NCBI GenBank assembly: GCA_038529265.1 | Contig: JBCBDX010000006.1 | Coordinates: 62,001 to 126,000 of the forward strand | Origin: JBCBDX01 sp038529265 | Lineage (GTDB): Bacteria; Pseudomonadota; Alphaproteobacteria; Rhizobiales; Rhizobiaceae | Direction: 5' to 3' | DNA length: 64,000 nucleotides | Shown: one piece after another, positions 9,127 through 18,569 of the stretch | How the letters are laid out: each line of letters begins with the position of its first letter | Numbering within the stretch: position 1 is the first letter of the stretch | Program-made: the position numbers and the translations under genes | Notes under the pieces: generated by a model | What the model was told of the DNA's origin: nothing | What the model saw: only the letters and a program-made list of their open reading frames with translations | The model's database searches: none

Positions 9127-9980
9127 GCGGCACGGCGCAGACCCGTCTCGTCCGGCAACGCTGTAGCTGAAGCATCAATCAACAGATTTGCAATTGCTTC
9201 AGGTTGATCCAAAAACGGGGTGTGACCTGCTGTTTCAAGCAGGAGCGACTGCCCGGAAAAGGCGGGTTCATTTGCAAAGCGACTAATGTATTCACTGCGA
9301 ATGAGGGGGTCTTGCCCGGCATTCAAAATGCATAGGCGCTTTCCAGCGTTTAGAGCCAGCTTGCGCTGATCTCGGTTTTGCAGTCGCATGACGCTTTGGC
9401 CAATCTCGGCCCGCATTCTTCCGTCCGCAGCCAAGTGCGCTGCAATATTGTGACCGTTGGCATGTCCACCAAGCGTGAGCTGTTCAAACCGGATCGCATC
9501 AAGTTCGTTGAAATTGCGTTTTGTCGCCAGCAACATGGCAGTGGTGAAATGCATGGCAAAGAGTGCGGCAACCGGGTTGTTAGGCATCGGCGGTGCGCCA
9601 CACATGATGATGTTCTTTATGCGCTGCGACCGGTCAAGCGCTTCCAGAGCAATGTGCGCGCCGAGTGACCAACCAAAAATGGTAACGTCCTTCAGATCGA
9701 GCGTTTCGATGGCTTCAATCACGCGGCTCGCCATCGAAGCAAAATTGTAGCTTTGCGACGGTGGCAGGCATGCCGATGCGCCATGGCCCGGCAGGTCAAA
9801 CGCAATCAAATCGCGATCAGAGAGAACAGGCTGTACCATCAATGGCTGAAAGATACTGCCGTCAAAACTATTGCCGTGGAGAAGGATGATAGAGCCTTGC
9901 TCGGCAGTCGGTTCGAGTGCAGTTCGTCGCATGAAAAGCGAGGCCGCAAAGGAAGTGTGCATTTGACCGGAACCTGACAT
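9123..9980 (-). CDS. Alpha/beta hydrolase
   Basis: A 285-residue alpha/beta-fold hydrolase. The oxyanion-region LLHGNSFDG is at 33-41, the nucleophile elbow GWSLGAH has Ser105, and the other triad members are probably Asp224 (in NAGQDP) and His253 (in TAGHTPF). No signal peptide is visible, so it is probably cytoplasmic. The substrate is unknown; the family includes esterases, lactonases, dehalogenases and C-C hydrolases. It runs opposite to truB with overlapping stop codons and belongs to the extra block between truB and rpsO. Confidence 0.85.
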   Translation of the reverse strand: MSGSGQMHTSFAASLFMRRTALEPTAEQGSIILLHGNSFDGSIFQPLMVQPVLSDRDLIAFDLPGHGASACLPPSQSYNFASMASRVIEAIETLDLKDVTIFGWSLGAHIALEALDRSQRIKNIIMCGAPPMPNNPVAALFAMHFTTAMLLATKRNFNELDAIRFEQLTLGGHANGHNIAAHLAADGRMRAEIGQSVMRLQNRDQRKLALNAGKRLCILNAGQDPLIRSEYISRFANEPAFSGQSLLLETAGHTPFLDQPEAIANLLIDASATALPDETGLRRAA

Positions 9981-10058
9981 GGGTTCTTAATACCTGATGG
10001 GCGTAAAATTAGGCTTTGATGGGTCGGTAAAAGTCTACTGATTTAAGCAGGGAAGCAG

Positions 10059-10601
10059 TTGTTGTTGGATTTCATCGCGATCTTGGTGGCTACCGCGACT
10101 TTCGGGTCGCAGGTTTGGTCGAGCAGATCCCATTTCGTCGTTTCTGAGCTTCAGTTCGCGGCAAAGCTCGTGATTGCTCAGGTCATCATTGGCCTGCTGG
10201 TCTTGTTGTCCATCGTTGCCCTTTATGATCAGCCAACCGTGCCGCAGTCTGTTGGTATCGGCCTGATTTGTTTGTCTTTGGCGATATTCTGGTGGGCCGT
10301 TCGTGCAACACGCCAGGCCCAACTAAGGGCCGTTTTCACAAAAGAGATGCCCCAATCGCTGGTGACAACCGGGCCCTATGCGTATGTCCGCCACCCGTTT
10401 TACACGTCTTATTTGACTTTCTGGCTGGGGCTGGCTTTTGCTTCATGGTCTATTATCGGTGCGGCATTGTTTATCAGCACATTTGTCATCTATTGGCGCG
10501 CGGCGGGGGCTGAAGAAGCCAAATTTATGACGACCGATATGGCTGAAGCCTATCGCGAATTCGCCGCTACAAGGTCGCGATTTTTCCCACCCTTTTTGTG
10601 A
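10059..10601 (+). CDS. Isoprenylcysteine carboxyl methyltransferase-family membrane protein
   Basis: A 180-residue integral membrane protein with about four or five hydrophobic segments. The motif GPYAYVRHPFYTSY at 105-118 is the AdoMet-binding signature of the ICMT/phospholipid methyltransferase superfamily. Bacterial members methylate lipids or unknown small substrates; the substrate here cannot be assigned. The start is one of three consecutive TTG codons near 10059, after a weak purine-rich site, so the exact N-terminus is uncertain. The aldehyde dehydrogenase follows after 41 bp. Confidence 0.78.
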   Translation: MLLDFIAILVATATFGSQVWSSRSHFVVSELQFAAKLVIAQVIIGLLVLLSIVALYDQPTVPQSVGIGLICLSLAIFWWAVRATRQAQLRAVFTKEMPQSLVTTGPYAYVRHPFYTSYLTFWLGLAFASWSIIGAALFISTFVIYWRAAGAEEAKFMTTDMAEAYREFAATRSRFFPPFL

Positions 10602-10642
10602 AACTGCCCTAAGCTGAGGGAAACGCGAACAAGGGATTCCAG

Positions 10643-12076
10643 ATGTTTGATCGCACACAATTCTATATCGACGGGCAATGGGTCGATCCCGCAATCGCCA
10701 TAGACTTTGATGTGATTGATCCGTCGACCGAAGAACCATGTGGCCAAATTTCTCTTGGTTCCACTTCAGACGTCGATGCAGCGGTTGCTGCGGCTAAACG
10801 GGCCTTTCCGCGTTGGGCGCAAACGCCGCGCGAAGAACGCCGCGCGTTGGTGGAAAAACTCGGTTCGATCATGGACGCCCGTATCAAAGAGCTCGGTGAA
10901 GCCATATCCTATGAGATGGGCGCGCCGATTGATTTTGCGATCAATGATCAGGCAGCCTGCGGCCCTTGGCATCTCAAAGGTTTTTTGAAGGCGTTTGACC
11001 GGTTTGAGTGGGAGAAATCCTTCACCGCCCGCGAAACGATCATTCACGAGCCCATGGGTGTGGTCGGCCTCATTACGCCATGGAACTGGCCAGTCAATCA
11101 GATCGCGTTGAAGGTCATTCCTGCAGTTCTGATGGGTAACACCTGCGTATTGAAACCGTCGGAAATCGCGCCTTTGTCTGCAATGGTCTGGGCCGATTTC
11201 ATGCATGATGCCGGGTTCCCGGCTGGCGTGTTCAATCTAGTCAATGGTGACGGCCCAAGCGTCGGCGAAGCGATGAGCGCACATCGCGACATCGACATGA
11301 TGAGCTTTACCGGGTCTTTGCGGGGCGGTTCTGCGGTGATGAAGGGTTCCGCGCCCACCGCCAAAAAGGTGACGCTAGAGCTGGGCGGCAAATCTCCCAA
11401 CATCATCTTCGCTGACGCCGATATCGAAAAGGCGGTGCGCGGCGGTGTTGCCCATTGCATGGAAAACACAGGCCAATCCTGCAACGCGCCAACGCGTATG
11501 ATCATTGAGCGTGAGGTCTACGATGAGGCGGTTTCCATCGCGACCGATGAAGCACAAAAGACTGCGGTTGGCAGCCCGCATGAGAAAGGCGTTCATATCG
11601 GCCCGCTGGTCAGCCAAGCCCAATATGACAAGGTTCAGGGATTGATCGAAATCGGCATTGCAGAAGGCGCGCGCTGTGTGGCCGGAGGCATCGGTCGGCC
11701 CGAAGGCTTTAACCGTGGCTACTTTGCGCGGCCCACAATCTTCGCCGATGTCTCCAACGATATGCGCATCGCGCGCGAAGAGGTTTTTGGCCCGGTGCTG
11801 GCCATGATCCCGTTTGACGATGGCGAAGAAGAAGCCATCCAGATTGCCAATGACACAGATTATGGCTTGGCGGCCTATCTGCACACGAGCGACCCGGAAA
11901 AGGGCGAACGGGTTGGTCGCCAATTGCGCGCAGGCATGGTGCGGGTCAATGGGGCGGGCCTATCCATGGGCCATCCTTTCGGCGGCTACAAACAGTCTGG
12001 CGTCGGCCGCGAAGGCGGGACTTGGGGGCTGGAAGACTTTACGGAAACCAAAATTCTGGCGCAGAAGTATGGCTGA
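10643..12076 (+). CDS. NAD(P)-dependent aldehyde dehydrogenase
   Basis: A 477-residue member of the aldehyde dehydrogenase superfamily. It has the PWNWP motif near 148, the general base Glu246 in LELGGKSP, and the nucleophile Cys280 in NTGQSCN. It oxidises an aldehyde to the acid; the substrate cannot be told from sequence. The stop overlaps the ATG of the following GNAT gene (ATGGCTGA), so the two are translationally coupled. Confidence 0.93.
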   Translation: MFDRTQFYIDGQWVDPAIAIDFDVIDPSTEEPCGQISLGSTSDVDAAVAAAKRAFPRWAQTPREERRALVEKLGSIMDARIKELGEAISYEMGAPIDFAINDQAACGPWHLKGFLKAFDRFEWEKSFTARETIIHEPMGVVGLITPWNWPVNQIALKVIPAVLMGNTCVLKPSEIAPLSAMVWADFMHDAGFPAGVFNLVNGDGPSVGEAMSAHRDIDMMSFTGSLRGGSAVMKGSAPTAKKVTLELGGKSPNIIFADADIEKAVRGGVAHCMENTGQSCNAPTRMIIEREVYDEAVSIATDEAQKTAVGSPHEKGVHIGPLVSQAQYDKVQGLIEIGIAEGARCVAGGIGRPEGFNRGYFARPTIFADVSNDMRIAREEVFGPVLAMIPFDDGEEEAIQIANDTDYGLAAYLHTSDPEKGERVGRQLRAGMVRVNGAGLSMGHPFGGYKQSGVGREGGTWGLEDFTETKILAQKYG

Positions 12077-12536
12077 TCCGATCACCGTCCGCGAAGACGA
12101 TCTATCCGGCCCTGAAATTGCCTCGCTGCTGCAGCGGCACATGGATCACATGCTATCCATAACACCGGCAGAAAGTGTGTACGCGCTCGACATTGACGGA
12201 TTGCGGGTGCCGGAGATCACCTTCTGGGCCGCGTGGGATGGCGATGATCTGGTCGGTTGCGTTGCGCTCAAAGATCATGGCGACGGTTTGGGAGAGATCA
12301 AATCCATGCACACGCGTGCCGAAAGACGTGGGCAGGGCATTGCGCGCAAACTGCTCGAGACGCTGATGGATGAAGCGCGGTCGCGCCGCATGGAGCGCCT
12401 ATCCCTTGAGACTGGTCGCACCGACCATTTTCGCCCGGCGCAGGAACTCTACCGCCGCTATGGTTTTGAAGAGACGGGCCCCTTTGCCGATTATGATAAT
12501 GACCCGCATTCGTATTTCATGACGCGGGTGATTTAG
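12069..12536 (+). CDS. GNAT-family N-acetyltransferase
   Basis: A 155-residue acetyl-CoA-dependent acetyltransferase. The acetyl-CoA pyrophosphate loop is RRGQGIA at 86-92, followed by the helix KLLETLMDEA and the YRRYGFEETGPF strand near the C-terminus. The start ATG at 12069 lies inside the last codons of the aldehyde dehydrogenase. The acceptor substrate is unknown. The frame is open upstream, but that part is only the dehydrogenase read in another frame. Confidence 0.88.
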   Translation: MADPITVREDDLSGPEIASLLQRHMDHMLSITPAESVYALDIDGLRVPEITFWAAWDGDDLVGCVALKDHGDGLGEIKSMHTRAERRGQGIARKLLETLMDEARSRRMERLSLETGRTDHFRPAQELYRRYGFEETGPFADYDNDPHSYFMTRVI

Positions 12537-12596
12537 CGCTCGTTCAGACCTCTTTAGGTCAATGCTGTTAGCTCCCCTGTAAAGACGGAGATCATC

Positions 12597-13130
12597 ATGC
12601 GCAGACTATTCCTGATATCCTTTTTGCTATTCCTTTTTGCGACGGGGTCTCTGGGCATCTCGGCACTGATCAATGGCAGCTTTGATGACGGGACAGCGCG
12701 CATACTGATTACAACTGGCGCGGCTTCATTTTATAGTCTTGTGGCGCTTGCTTGCCTGTCGCTTTTCGGGCGAAGCAATGAGATTGTTGGCAAAGCCGGT
12801 TTACTTTTCTGCGGTGTGGCGTTTGCGCACGCGCTTTACACAACATGGGCGCCGACAGATGGACTTGGCTTTATCCAGCACCGCATTGTTTTTGTTCTTA
12901 TCGGTTTAGCAGTCATCCATGTTTGCTTGATGTTGCTGATCAACCCTCGCGGTATTATCGTCAAGGGACTGGTATTGGGTGCGATTACCGCTGGCGCACT
13001 AGCGTGCCTGATCACTGTTTCCAGCATCTATGCTTTAAGCGCCGGTGCATGGCTTCCCATCGCTGTTTTGGGCATCGTTTCGGTCTGCTGTACCATTGGT
13101 GCGCCGATCGCCAATATGGCACACAAATAG
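12597..13130 (+). CDS. Unknown small integral membrane protein
   Basis: A 177-residue hydrophobic protein not recognised as a known family. It has an N-terminal signal-anchor-like helix (residues 3-24), then about four further membrane segments near 36-58, 66-84, 94-114 and 118-172. A Shine-Dalgarno-like GGAGA precedes the ATG. The codon use is like its neighbours, and it closes the extra block before rpsO. Confidence 0.7.
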   Translation: MRRLFLISFLLFLFATGSLGISALINGSFDDGTARILITTGAASFYSLVALACLSLFGRSNEIVGKAGLLFCGVAFAHALYTTWAPTDGLGFIQHRIVFVLIGLAVIHVCLMLLINPRGIIVKGLVLGAITAGALACLITVSSIYALSAGAWLPIAVLGIVSVCCTIGAPIANMAHK

Positions 13131-13256
13131 CCATTTGCGCTTTGCCACAATATACCCTATATGCCCCGCATCGCTGGAAACGGCGTATTTGGCCCCTGCT
13201 GGACGACATCCCGGCACGGGCGTCTCACCTTCAGAACAGATAAGAAAGGAAGTCCG

Positions 13257-13526
13257 ATGTCGATTACTGCTGAGCGTAAAGCCGAGCTGATCCAAAAATT
13301 CGCCACCAAGGCCGGTGATACCGGTTCTCCGGAAGTGCAAGTTGCGGTTTTGACCGAACGGATCAACAATCTGACAGAACATTTCAAAGGCCACAAAAAA
13401 GACAATCACTCACGTCGTGGTCTTTTGAAAATGGTGTCCCAGCGCCGCAAGCTGCTGGACTATGTAAAAGGCAAGGAAGAAGCCCGCTATCAGAAGCTGA
13501 TTGCTGAGCTGGGCATCCGCCGCTAA
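13257..13526 (+). CDS. rpsO: 30S ribosomal protein S15
   Basis: The 89-residue primary 16S rRNA-binding protein S15. The whole length matches the family: MSITAERKAELI at the start, TGSPEVQVAVLTERI, and the NHSRRGLLKMVSQRRKLLDYV rRNA-binding helix region. The ATG at 13257 has AAGGA upstream; the frame extends further upstream but that part is not S15. An intrinsic terminator follows directly, and pnp comes next as in most proteobacteria. Confidence 0.98.
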   Translation: MSITAERKAELIQKFATKAGDTGSPEVQVAVLTERINNLTEHFKGHKKDNHSRRGLLKMVSQRRKLLDYVKGKEEARYQKLIAELGIRR

Positions 13527-13536
13527 GTTTTGATCC

Positions 13537-13560
13537 GGCGCGGTTGTCCGCGCCGTTTCT
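13537..13560 (+). terminator. Intrinsic terminator between rpsO and pnp
   Basis: GGCGCGG at 13537-13543 and CCGCGCC at 13548-13554 form a perfect 7-bp stem with a 4-nt TTGT loop, followed by GTTTCTTT. Position and form fit rpsO termination with partial readthrough into pnp. The rest of the 213-bp gap to pnp holds no gene I can support. Confidence 0.8.
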
Positions 13561-13739
13561 TTAGGTTGGCATGGTGCTGACCGAAAATGGATATGACCGC
13601 GGGGCAGGATTGTCGGCTGCTTGTGGCGCTAGAGCGCTTAAATCCAAGCATCCAATTGTCTTGCCCGGGATCAGATCTGGAACTGAACCCGCGCGTTGGC
13701 TGCCACGCTGATGGTGCACGCGCACATATAGGACAAGAT

Positions 13740-15869
13740 ATGTTCGAACATCACAAAGTTGAAATTGATTGGGGTGGGCGTCCGCTCACCCTCGAAACCG
13801 GCAAGATCGCCCGTCAGGCTGACGGTGCTGTGCTGGCTACCTATGGCGAGACTGTTGTGCTCGCGACCGTTGTCTCCGCAAAAGACGCAAAGCCTGGCCA
13901 GGACTTTTTCCCACTGACCGTCAACTATCAGGAAAAGGCATTCGCTGCTGGTAAAATTCCAGGTGGCTACTTCAAGCGCGAAGGCCGTCCATCGGAAAAC
14001 GAAACACTGACTTCGCGTCTGATTGACCGTCCGATCCGCCCGCTCTTCGCAGATGGCTATAAGAACGAAACGCAAGTCGTTCTGACCGTCCTCCAGCACG
14101 ATCTGGAAAACAATCCGGACATCGTTGCCATGGTTGGTGCTTCTGCTGCGCTGACGCTTTCCGGTGTTCCATTTATGGGCCCGATTGGCGCTGCACGCGT
14201 TGGCTATATCAATGGCGAATATGTGCTGAACCCGCACATCGATGAGATGGAAGAGACTTCGCTTGATCTCGTTGTTGCCGGTACGACCGATGCCGTCTTG
14301 ATGGTTGAATCCGAAGCACAAGAGCTTGATGAAGAAATCATGCTCGGCGCAGTTGTGTTTGGCCAGAAAGCCTTCCAGCCAGTCATCAAGGCCATCGTGT
14401 CGCTGGCCGAAGTTGCCGCCAAAGAACCACGTGACTTCCAGCCAGAAGATTTGTCAGAGCTCGAAGCAACCATGTCCGGCCTCATCGCCGACGAGCTGCT
14501 GGAAGCATACAAGATCACCGACAAGACGGCTCGTTATACCGCTATCGATGCGGCGATGACAAAGGTCTTTGAAACGCTTTATCCGGAAGGCGCTGAAAAT
14601 CCTGTCTGGGCTCCTGAGCAAATCAAGTCAGTCTTCAAATCTCTGCAAGCCTCTGTTGTACGCGGCAACATTATCAAGACCGGCGAGCGGATTGACGGAC
14701 GTGACCTTTCAACGGTCCGCCCGATTGTTTCCGAAGTGGGCGTGTTCCCGCGTACACACGGGTCTGCGGTCTTCACCCGTGGTGAGACACAGGCGATGGT
14801 TGTCGCGACATTGGGCACAGGTGAAGATGAACAGTTTATCGATGAGCTGACCGGTACGCGTAAGGAAACCTTCCTGCTGCACTATAACTTCCCGCCTTAC
14901 TCAGTCGGTGAAGCAGGTCGCATGGGATCACCGGGCCGTCGCGAAATAGGTCACGGCAAGCTGGCTTGGCGTGCAGTACACCCGCTTCTGCCATCTGCTG
15001 AAGAGTTCCCTTACACCATGCGTGTGGTTTCCGAGATCACCGAATCCAACGGCTCGTCCTCCATGGCAACCGTCTGCGGTACATCTCTGTCATTGATGGA
15101 TGCAGGCGTTCCGCTCAAGGCACCAGTAGCCGGTATTGCCATGGGTCTGATTAAAGAAGGCGATGACTTCGCCGTTCTTTCTGACATCCTCGGTGATGAA
15201 GATCATCTCGGCGACATGGACTTCAAAGTCGCCGGTACTGAAGACGGCATCACGTCGCTGCAGATGGATATCAAGATCGATGGTATCACCGAAGAGATCA
15301 TGAAGATCGCATTGGCGCAGGCCAAAGACGGTCGCGTGCACATTCTCGGTGAGATGGCCAAGGCCTTGTCTGAAAACCGGAGTGAGTTGGGCGAGTTCGC
15401 GCCGCGCATCGAGCAGATGCAAATCCCGGTCGACAAGATCCGTGACGTTATCGGTTCTGGTGGTAAAGTCATCCGCGAGATCGTTGAAAAGACTGGCGCG
15501 AAAATCTCCATCGAGGATGATGGTCAGGTCAAGATCGCTTCGTCCTCCGCCAAGGAAATCGAAGCGGCCAAACATTGGATCCACACAATCGTTGCTGAGC
15601 CGGAAGTTGGCGTGATCTACGAAGGCACCGTTGTGAAGACGGCCGACTTCGGTGCGTTCGTCAACTTCTTCGGCCCGAAGGACGGTCTGGTTCACATTTC
15701 GCAGCTCGCCAACGAACGCGTTGGCAAGACCACCGATGTCGTCAAAGAAGGCGACAAGGTTTGGGTCAAGCTGATGGGCTTTGACGAGCGTGGCAAGGTT
15801 CGCCTTTCCATGAAGGTCGTCGATCAGGAGACCGGTGAAGAGATCAAGAAAGAACAAGCTGCCGATTAA
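13740..15869 (+). CDS. pnp: Polyribonucleotide nucleotidyltransferase
   Basis: A 709-residue phosphorolytic 3'-5' exoribonuclease, core of the RNA degradosome. Two RNase PH-like halves flank a helical linker; the KH domain follows with IGSGGKVIREI near residue 570, and the S1 domain with GVIYEGTVVKTADFGAFV near 620-640. The ATG at 13740 with AGGA upstream gives the standard N-terminus MFEHHKVEIDWGGRPL. The frame continues upstream to 13587, but those codons are leader. Confidence 0.97.
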   Translation: MFEHHKVEIDWGGRPLTLETGKIARQADGAVLATYGETVVLATVVSAKDAKPGQDFFPLTVNYQEKAFAAGKIPGGYFKREGRPSENETLTSRLIDRPIRPLFADGYKNETQVVLTVLQHDLENNPDIVAMVGASAALTLSGVPFMGPIGAARVGYINGEYVLNPHIDEMEETSLDLVVAGTTDAVLMVESEAQELDEEIMLGAVVFGQKAFQPVIKAIVSLAEVAAKEPRDFQPEDLSELEATMSGLIADELLEAYKITDKTARYTAIDAAMTKVFETLYPEGAENPVWAPEQIKSVFKSLQASVVRGNIIKTGERIDGRDLSTVRPIVSEVGVFPRTHGSAVFTRGETQAMVVATLGTGEDEQFIDELTGTRKETFLLHYNFPPYSVGEAGRMGSPGRREIGHGKLAWRAVHPLLPSAEEFPYTMRVVSEITESNGSSSMATVCGTSLSLMDAGVPLKAPVAGIAMGLIKEGDDFAVLSDILGDEDHLGDMDFKVAGTEDGITSLQMDIKIDGITEEIMKIALAQAKDGRVHILGEMAKALSENRSELGEFAPRIEQMQIPVDKIRDVIGSGGKVIREIVEKTGAKISIEDDGQVKIASSSAKEIEAAKHWIHTIVAEPEVGVIYEGTVVKTADFGAFVNFFGPKDGLVHISQLANERVGKTTDVVKEGDKVWVKLMGFDERGKVRLSMKVVDQETGEEIKKEQAAD

Positions 15870-15897
15870 TCGGCTGTCAGTTCTGGTTTAAGCTTCA

Positions 15898-15926
15898 ACG
15901 CGGGGTCGCTATCGGCTCCGCGTTTT
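15898..15926 (+). terminator. Probable intrinsic terminator after pnp
   Basis: ACGCGG at 15898-15903 pairs with CCGCGT at 15918-15923 across a 14-nt loop and is followed by TTTT. The short T-tract makes it a modest terminator. Confidence 0.45.
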
Positions 15927-15952
15927 GCGTCTGAAAAGGAAGCGGCTTTGAT

Positions 15953-16951
15953 ATGGCGTTTGTGACACCGCTGCTGCTGCCATTTGAGAATGGCGACTTG
16001 GATATCCCTGAGGGCAGAGGCCTTTTTCTCAATGCCGAGCTACCCCAAGGCGTTGACCATGCCGATTGGCGCGATCGTATCACTTGCGTTCAGCCATGGC
16101 GCGACCGGTTTTTATCGCTTGCTAGCGCGCGGTACGAAACAGCCGACAAGCTAAGTGATAAGCAAGACGGTTTCGCATTTGCGTTTGTTGCTCTGGGCAA
16201 GCATCGAGCCGAAGCCCAGGCAAATATTGCAACCGCGATGAGCAGCGTTCTACCCGGTGGCCCGATCGTTATTGGCGGACATAAGAAGATCGGCTCTGCG
16301 TCAATCAAAAAATGGGTTGCTGAGCGCACCGAGATCGTGGGGTCATTTTCAAAATCGCACTGGCAGGTGTTTATCACTCATGCTTCGGCTGATCGGCCAT
16401 TTGATGTGCCGGTTAAGCCTGCGCCGCTTGATGGTTTCGAGACAGCGCCCGGGATGTTTTCGCATCAGGAAATCGACCCGGGATCGAAAATGCTGGCCGA
16501 CCATTTGCCCGATGATGATCTGGGCCAACTCGCCGACTTCGGTTGCGGCTGGGGCTTTCTATCGGTTGAAGCGCTCAGACGTGGTCAAGCTGAAAGCGTC
16601 GCTTTGATTGATGCGCATGCGACGTCTCTGGAGGCCGCCGAACGCAACGTATTGGCGCATCACCCGGGCGCAAATATTTCAATGCATTGGCTGGATTTGG
16701 CGCAGGAGATGCCACCAAAAGGTTTCGACACCATTGTTATGAACCCACCGTTTCACACTGAGCGAATGACAAATGTAGATTTGGGTCTGGCCTTTATCCA
16801 GAAGGCTTCGCAGGCGCTAAAACCTGGTGGTCGGATGTTTATGGTAGCGAACAGGCAACTGCCGTACGAAGACTTGTTGGCAAAAAGCTTTAAGCGTGTG
16901 ACGGCTGTTCAGTCAGACAGCCGCTTCAAGGTTTTCGCCGTTTTTCGATAG
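15953..16951 (+). CDS. rsmC: RsmC-like 16S rRNA (guanine-N2) methyltransferase
   Basis: A 332-residue class I methyltransferase with the RsmC/RlmG duplicated layout: a degenerate N-terminal half and a catalytic C-terminal half. The AdoMet loop DFGCGWGFLS is near 195-204, and the substrate-site NPPFH is at 264-268, typical of enzymes that methylate exocyclic amines of bases. The likely target is G1207 of 16S rRNA, though the 23S enzyme RlmG has the same signature. The last 39 bp overlap the convergent EAL-protein gene. Confidence 0.8.
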   Translation: MAFVTPLLLPFENGDLDIPEGRGLFLNAELPQGVDHADWRDRITCVQPWRDRFLSLASARYETADKLSDKQDGFAFAFVALGKHRAEAQANIATAMSSVLPGGPIVIGGHKKIGSASIKKWVAERTEIVGSFSKSHWQVFITHASADRPFDVPVKPAPLDGFETAPGMFSHQEIDPGSKMLADHLPDDDLGQLADFGCGWGFLSVEALRRGQAESVALIDAHATSLEAAERNVLAHHPGANISMHWLDLAQEMPPKGFDTIVMNPPFHTERMTNVDLGLAFIQKASQALKPGGRMFMVANRQLPYEDLLAKSFKRVTAVQSDSRFKVFAVFR

Positions 16952-18529
16952 CAGGATCTTGTTGTTGATCGCGATCACTGGTGCCGCATTATCGTTTTCC
17001 GCGATGATCTCTTCAAGCGGCTTTGGGCGACCATAAAGATAGCCTTGTATCACATGGCAACCGGCTGCTTTGACCAATGTCGCCTGCGCTTCATTTTCCA
17101 CGCCTTCGGCAACGGTGGTCGCGCCAAGTGTGTGTGCTAGATTGACGATAGTAGCAACCATCGGACCAAACTTGCCACGCTCATCCAGACGGTCGATGAA
17201 CGACTTGTCGATCTTCAAACGGTCAAAGCTGAAGCCTGCAAGCATGCTCAAGTTGGAATAGCCAGTGCCGAAGTCATCGATGGCAACGGAAATGCCGCGC
17301 TCTTTAACCCAAGCCAAATGTTCACGAACACGCTGGGAATTGCTCGCTAGAAGCGACTCTGTCATCTCCAGTTCGATGCGATGCGTTTCAACGTTCTCTT
17401 TGCGCAGGATATGCTCCATCATCTGAATGAAGTCTGGTTGCTCAAGCTGCAGGTTTGAAACGTTGATCGATACCTTCACACCGCCTGGAATATGTTTCGT
17501 GTTGGAGCAGGCGCGGCGCATGACCCATTCACCAATCTGGTAGATAAGACCGCTTTGCTCCGCAACCGGAATAAAATCAGCCGGTGGGATAGCGCCAATG
17601 CGCCAATGGTTCCAGCGAAGTAATGCTTCATATCCAACCACGGAACCGGAATGAACATCGATTTGCGGCTGGTAGGCAAGGCCAAGTTCATTGCGCTCGA
17701 TTGCACCGGCAAGCTCGGTCTTGAGCCAACGATTATAGGTAGCAGCTTCGCCCATTTCGGGATGATACAGTGCCCAGGTACCCAAGCCTGCTTCGGCCGC
17801 ATTAGCGCGAGCAACATTGGCTGAACGCAGGGCACGGTCAAACGGTACGTTTTTGGAGGCGATCACCGCAACACCACAGCTGCAATAAGCTGGATGAACC
17901 ATGCCGCGTACTTTGATGGGCTGGTTCAAAATACGCATAATGCCATTCACGGCTGCGTGGATTTCAGCAAGGTCCTCGCCGGTGTTCAGGAAAGCAACAA
18001 ATTCACCGCCGGTTGTTCTACCAATGGGGCCCGCATCGCCAATGATGGCACGCAAGCGGCTTGCCAAGGACTGAAGCACAAGATCTCCCGTTTCATCGGA
18101 AAAATACTCATTGATTTGGCGCAGGCCGGTGAACTCTATGCTGATAATGTAGGTGGCTTCGAGATCATCGGATTGTTCCGCTAAGTCGCAATAATCAGGA
18201 AGTCGTGCTCGAAGGCCCGCTGATGATAACAGACCTGTCGGCGCGTCTCGCATAGCAGCAGCTTCAACGGCGGTGATAATGTCATCACCACCTGCAAAAT
18301 AGGCTAGAACTGCGCCTGAAGCGGCAAGTGTCGTCAGGCCCGCTGTAATAACGGCCAATACATCCAGCGGGATGGTACCGATGCCTGTTAATCCGCCAAA
18401 TTGCATCGCCCAGACAGCGAGCATACATCCACCAAAACCGGCGGAAAAAATAGAGTACAAACGAAGTCGCTTAGACCTCTTGTGCGCGCCTCGAACCAGC
18501 ATGTGACCCCCTGTAGTCAAGGCGATCAT
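16913..18529 (-). CDS. Membrane protein with degenerate GGDEF and intact EAL domain (c-di-GMP phosphodiesterase)
   Basis: A 538-residue protein with two N-terminal membrane helices (about 24-46 and 56-80), a GGDEF-like domain (about 90-255) and an EAL domain (about 270-515). The active site of the cyclase is TGGEF at 173-177, not GGDEF, so cyclase activity is doubtful. The EAL part keeps EALLRW (301-306), NVSN, LEMTES, DDFGTG (418-423), KIDKSF and EGVEN, so it should hydrolyse c-di-GMP. The degenerate domain may be a GTP sensor. It overlaps the 3' end of the rsmC-like gene by 39 bp. Confidence 0.88.
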   Translation of the reverse strand: MIALTTGGHMLVRGAHKRSKRLRLYSIFSAGFGGCMLAVWAMQFGGLTGIGTIPLDVLAVITAGLTTLAASGAVLAYFAGGDDIITAVEAAAMRDAPTGLLSSAGLRARLPDYCDLAEQSDDLEATYIISIEFTGLRQINEYFSDETGDLVLQSLASRLRAIIGDAGPIGRTTGGEFVAFLNTGEDLAEIHAAVNGIMRILNQPIKVRGMVHPAYCSCGVAVIASKNVPFDRALRSANVARANAAEAGLGTWALYHPEMGEAATYNRWLKTELAGAIERNELGLAYQPQIDVHSGSVVGYEALLRWNHWRIGAIPPADFIPVAEQSGLIYQIGEWVMRRACSNTKHIPGGVKVSINVSNLQLEQPDFIQMMEHILRKENVETHRIELEMTESLLASNSQRVREHLAWVKERGISVAIDDFGTGYSNLSMLAGFSFDRLKIDKSFIDRLDERGKFGPMVATIVNLAHTLGATTVAEGVENEAQATLVKAAGCHVIQGYLYGRPKPLEEIIAENDNAAPVIAINNKILLSKNGENLEAAV

Positions 18530-18569
18530 AGCAAGCGATGATTAAGCGCCCGTTGCGTGGTTTGGTATA

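Noticed and set aside
13587..13739. Pnp starting at 13587
   Set aside because: The 51 extra codons do not match PNPase; the standard N-terminus begins at 13740.
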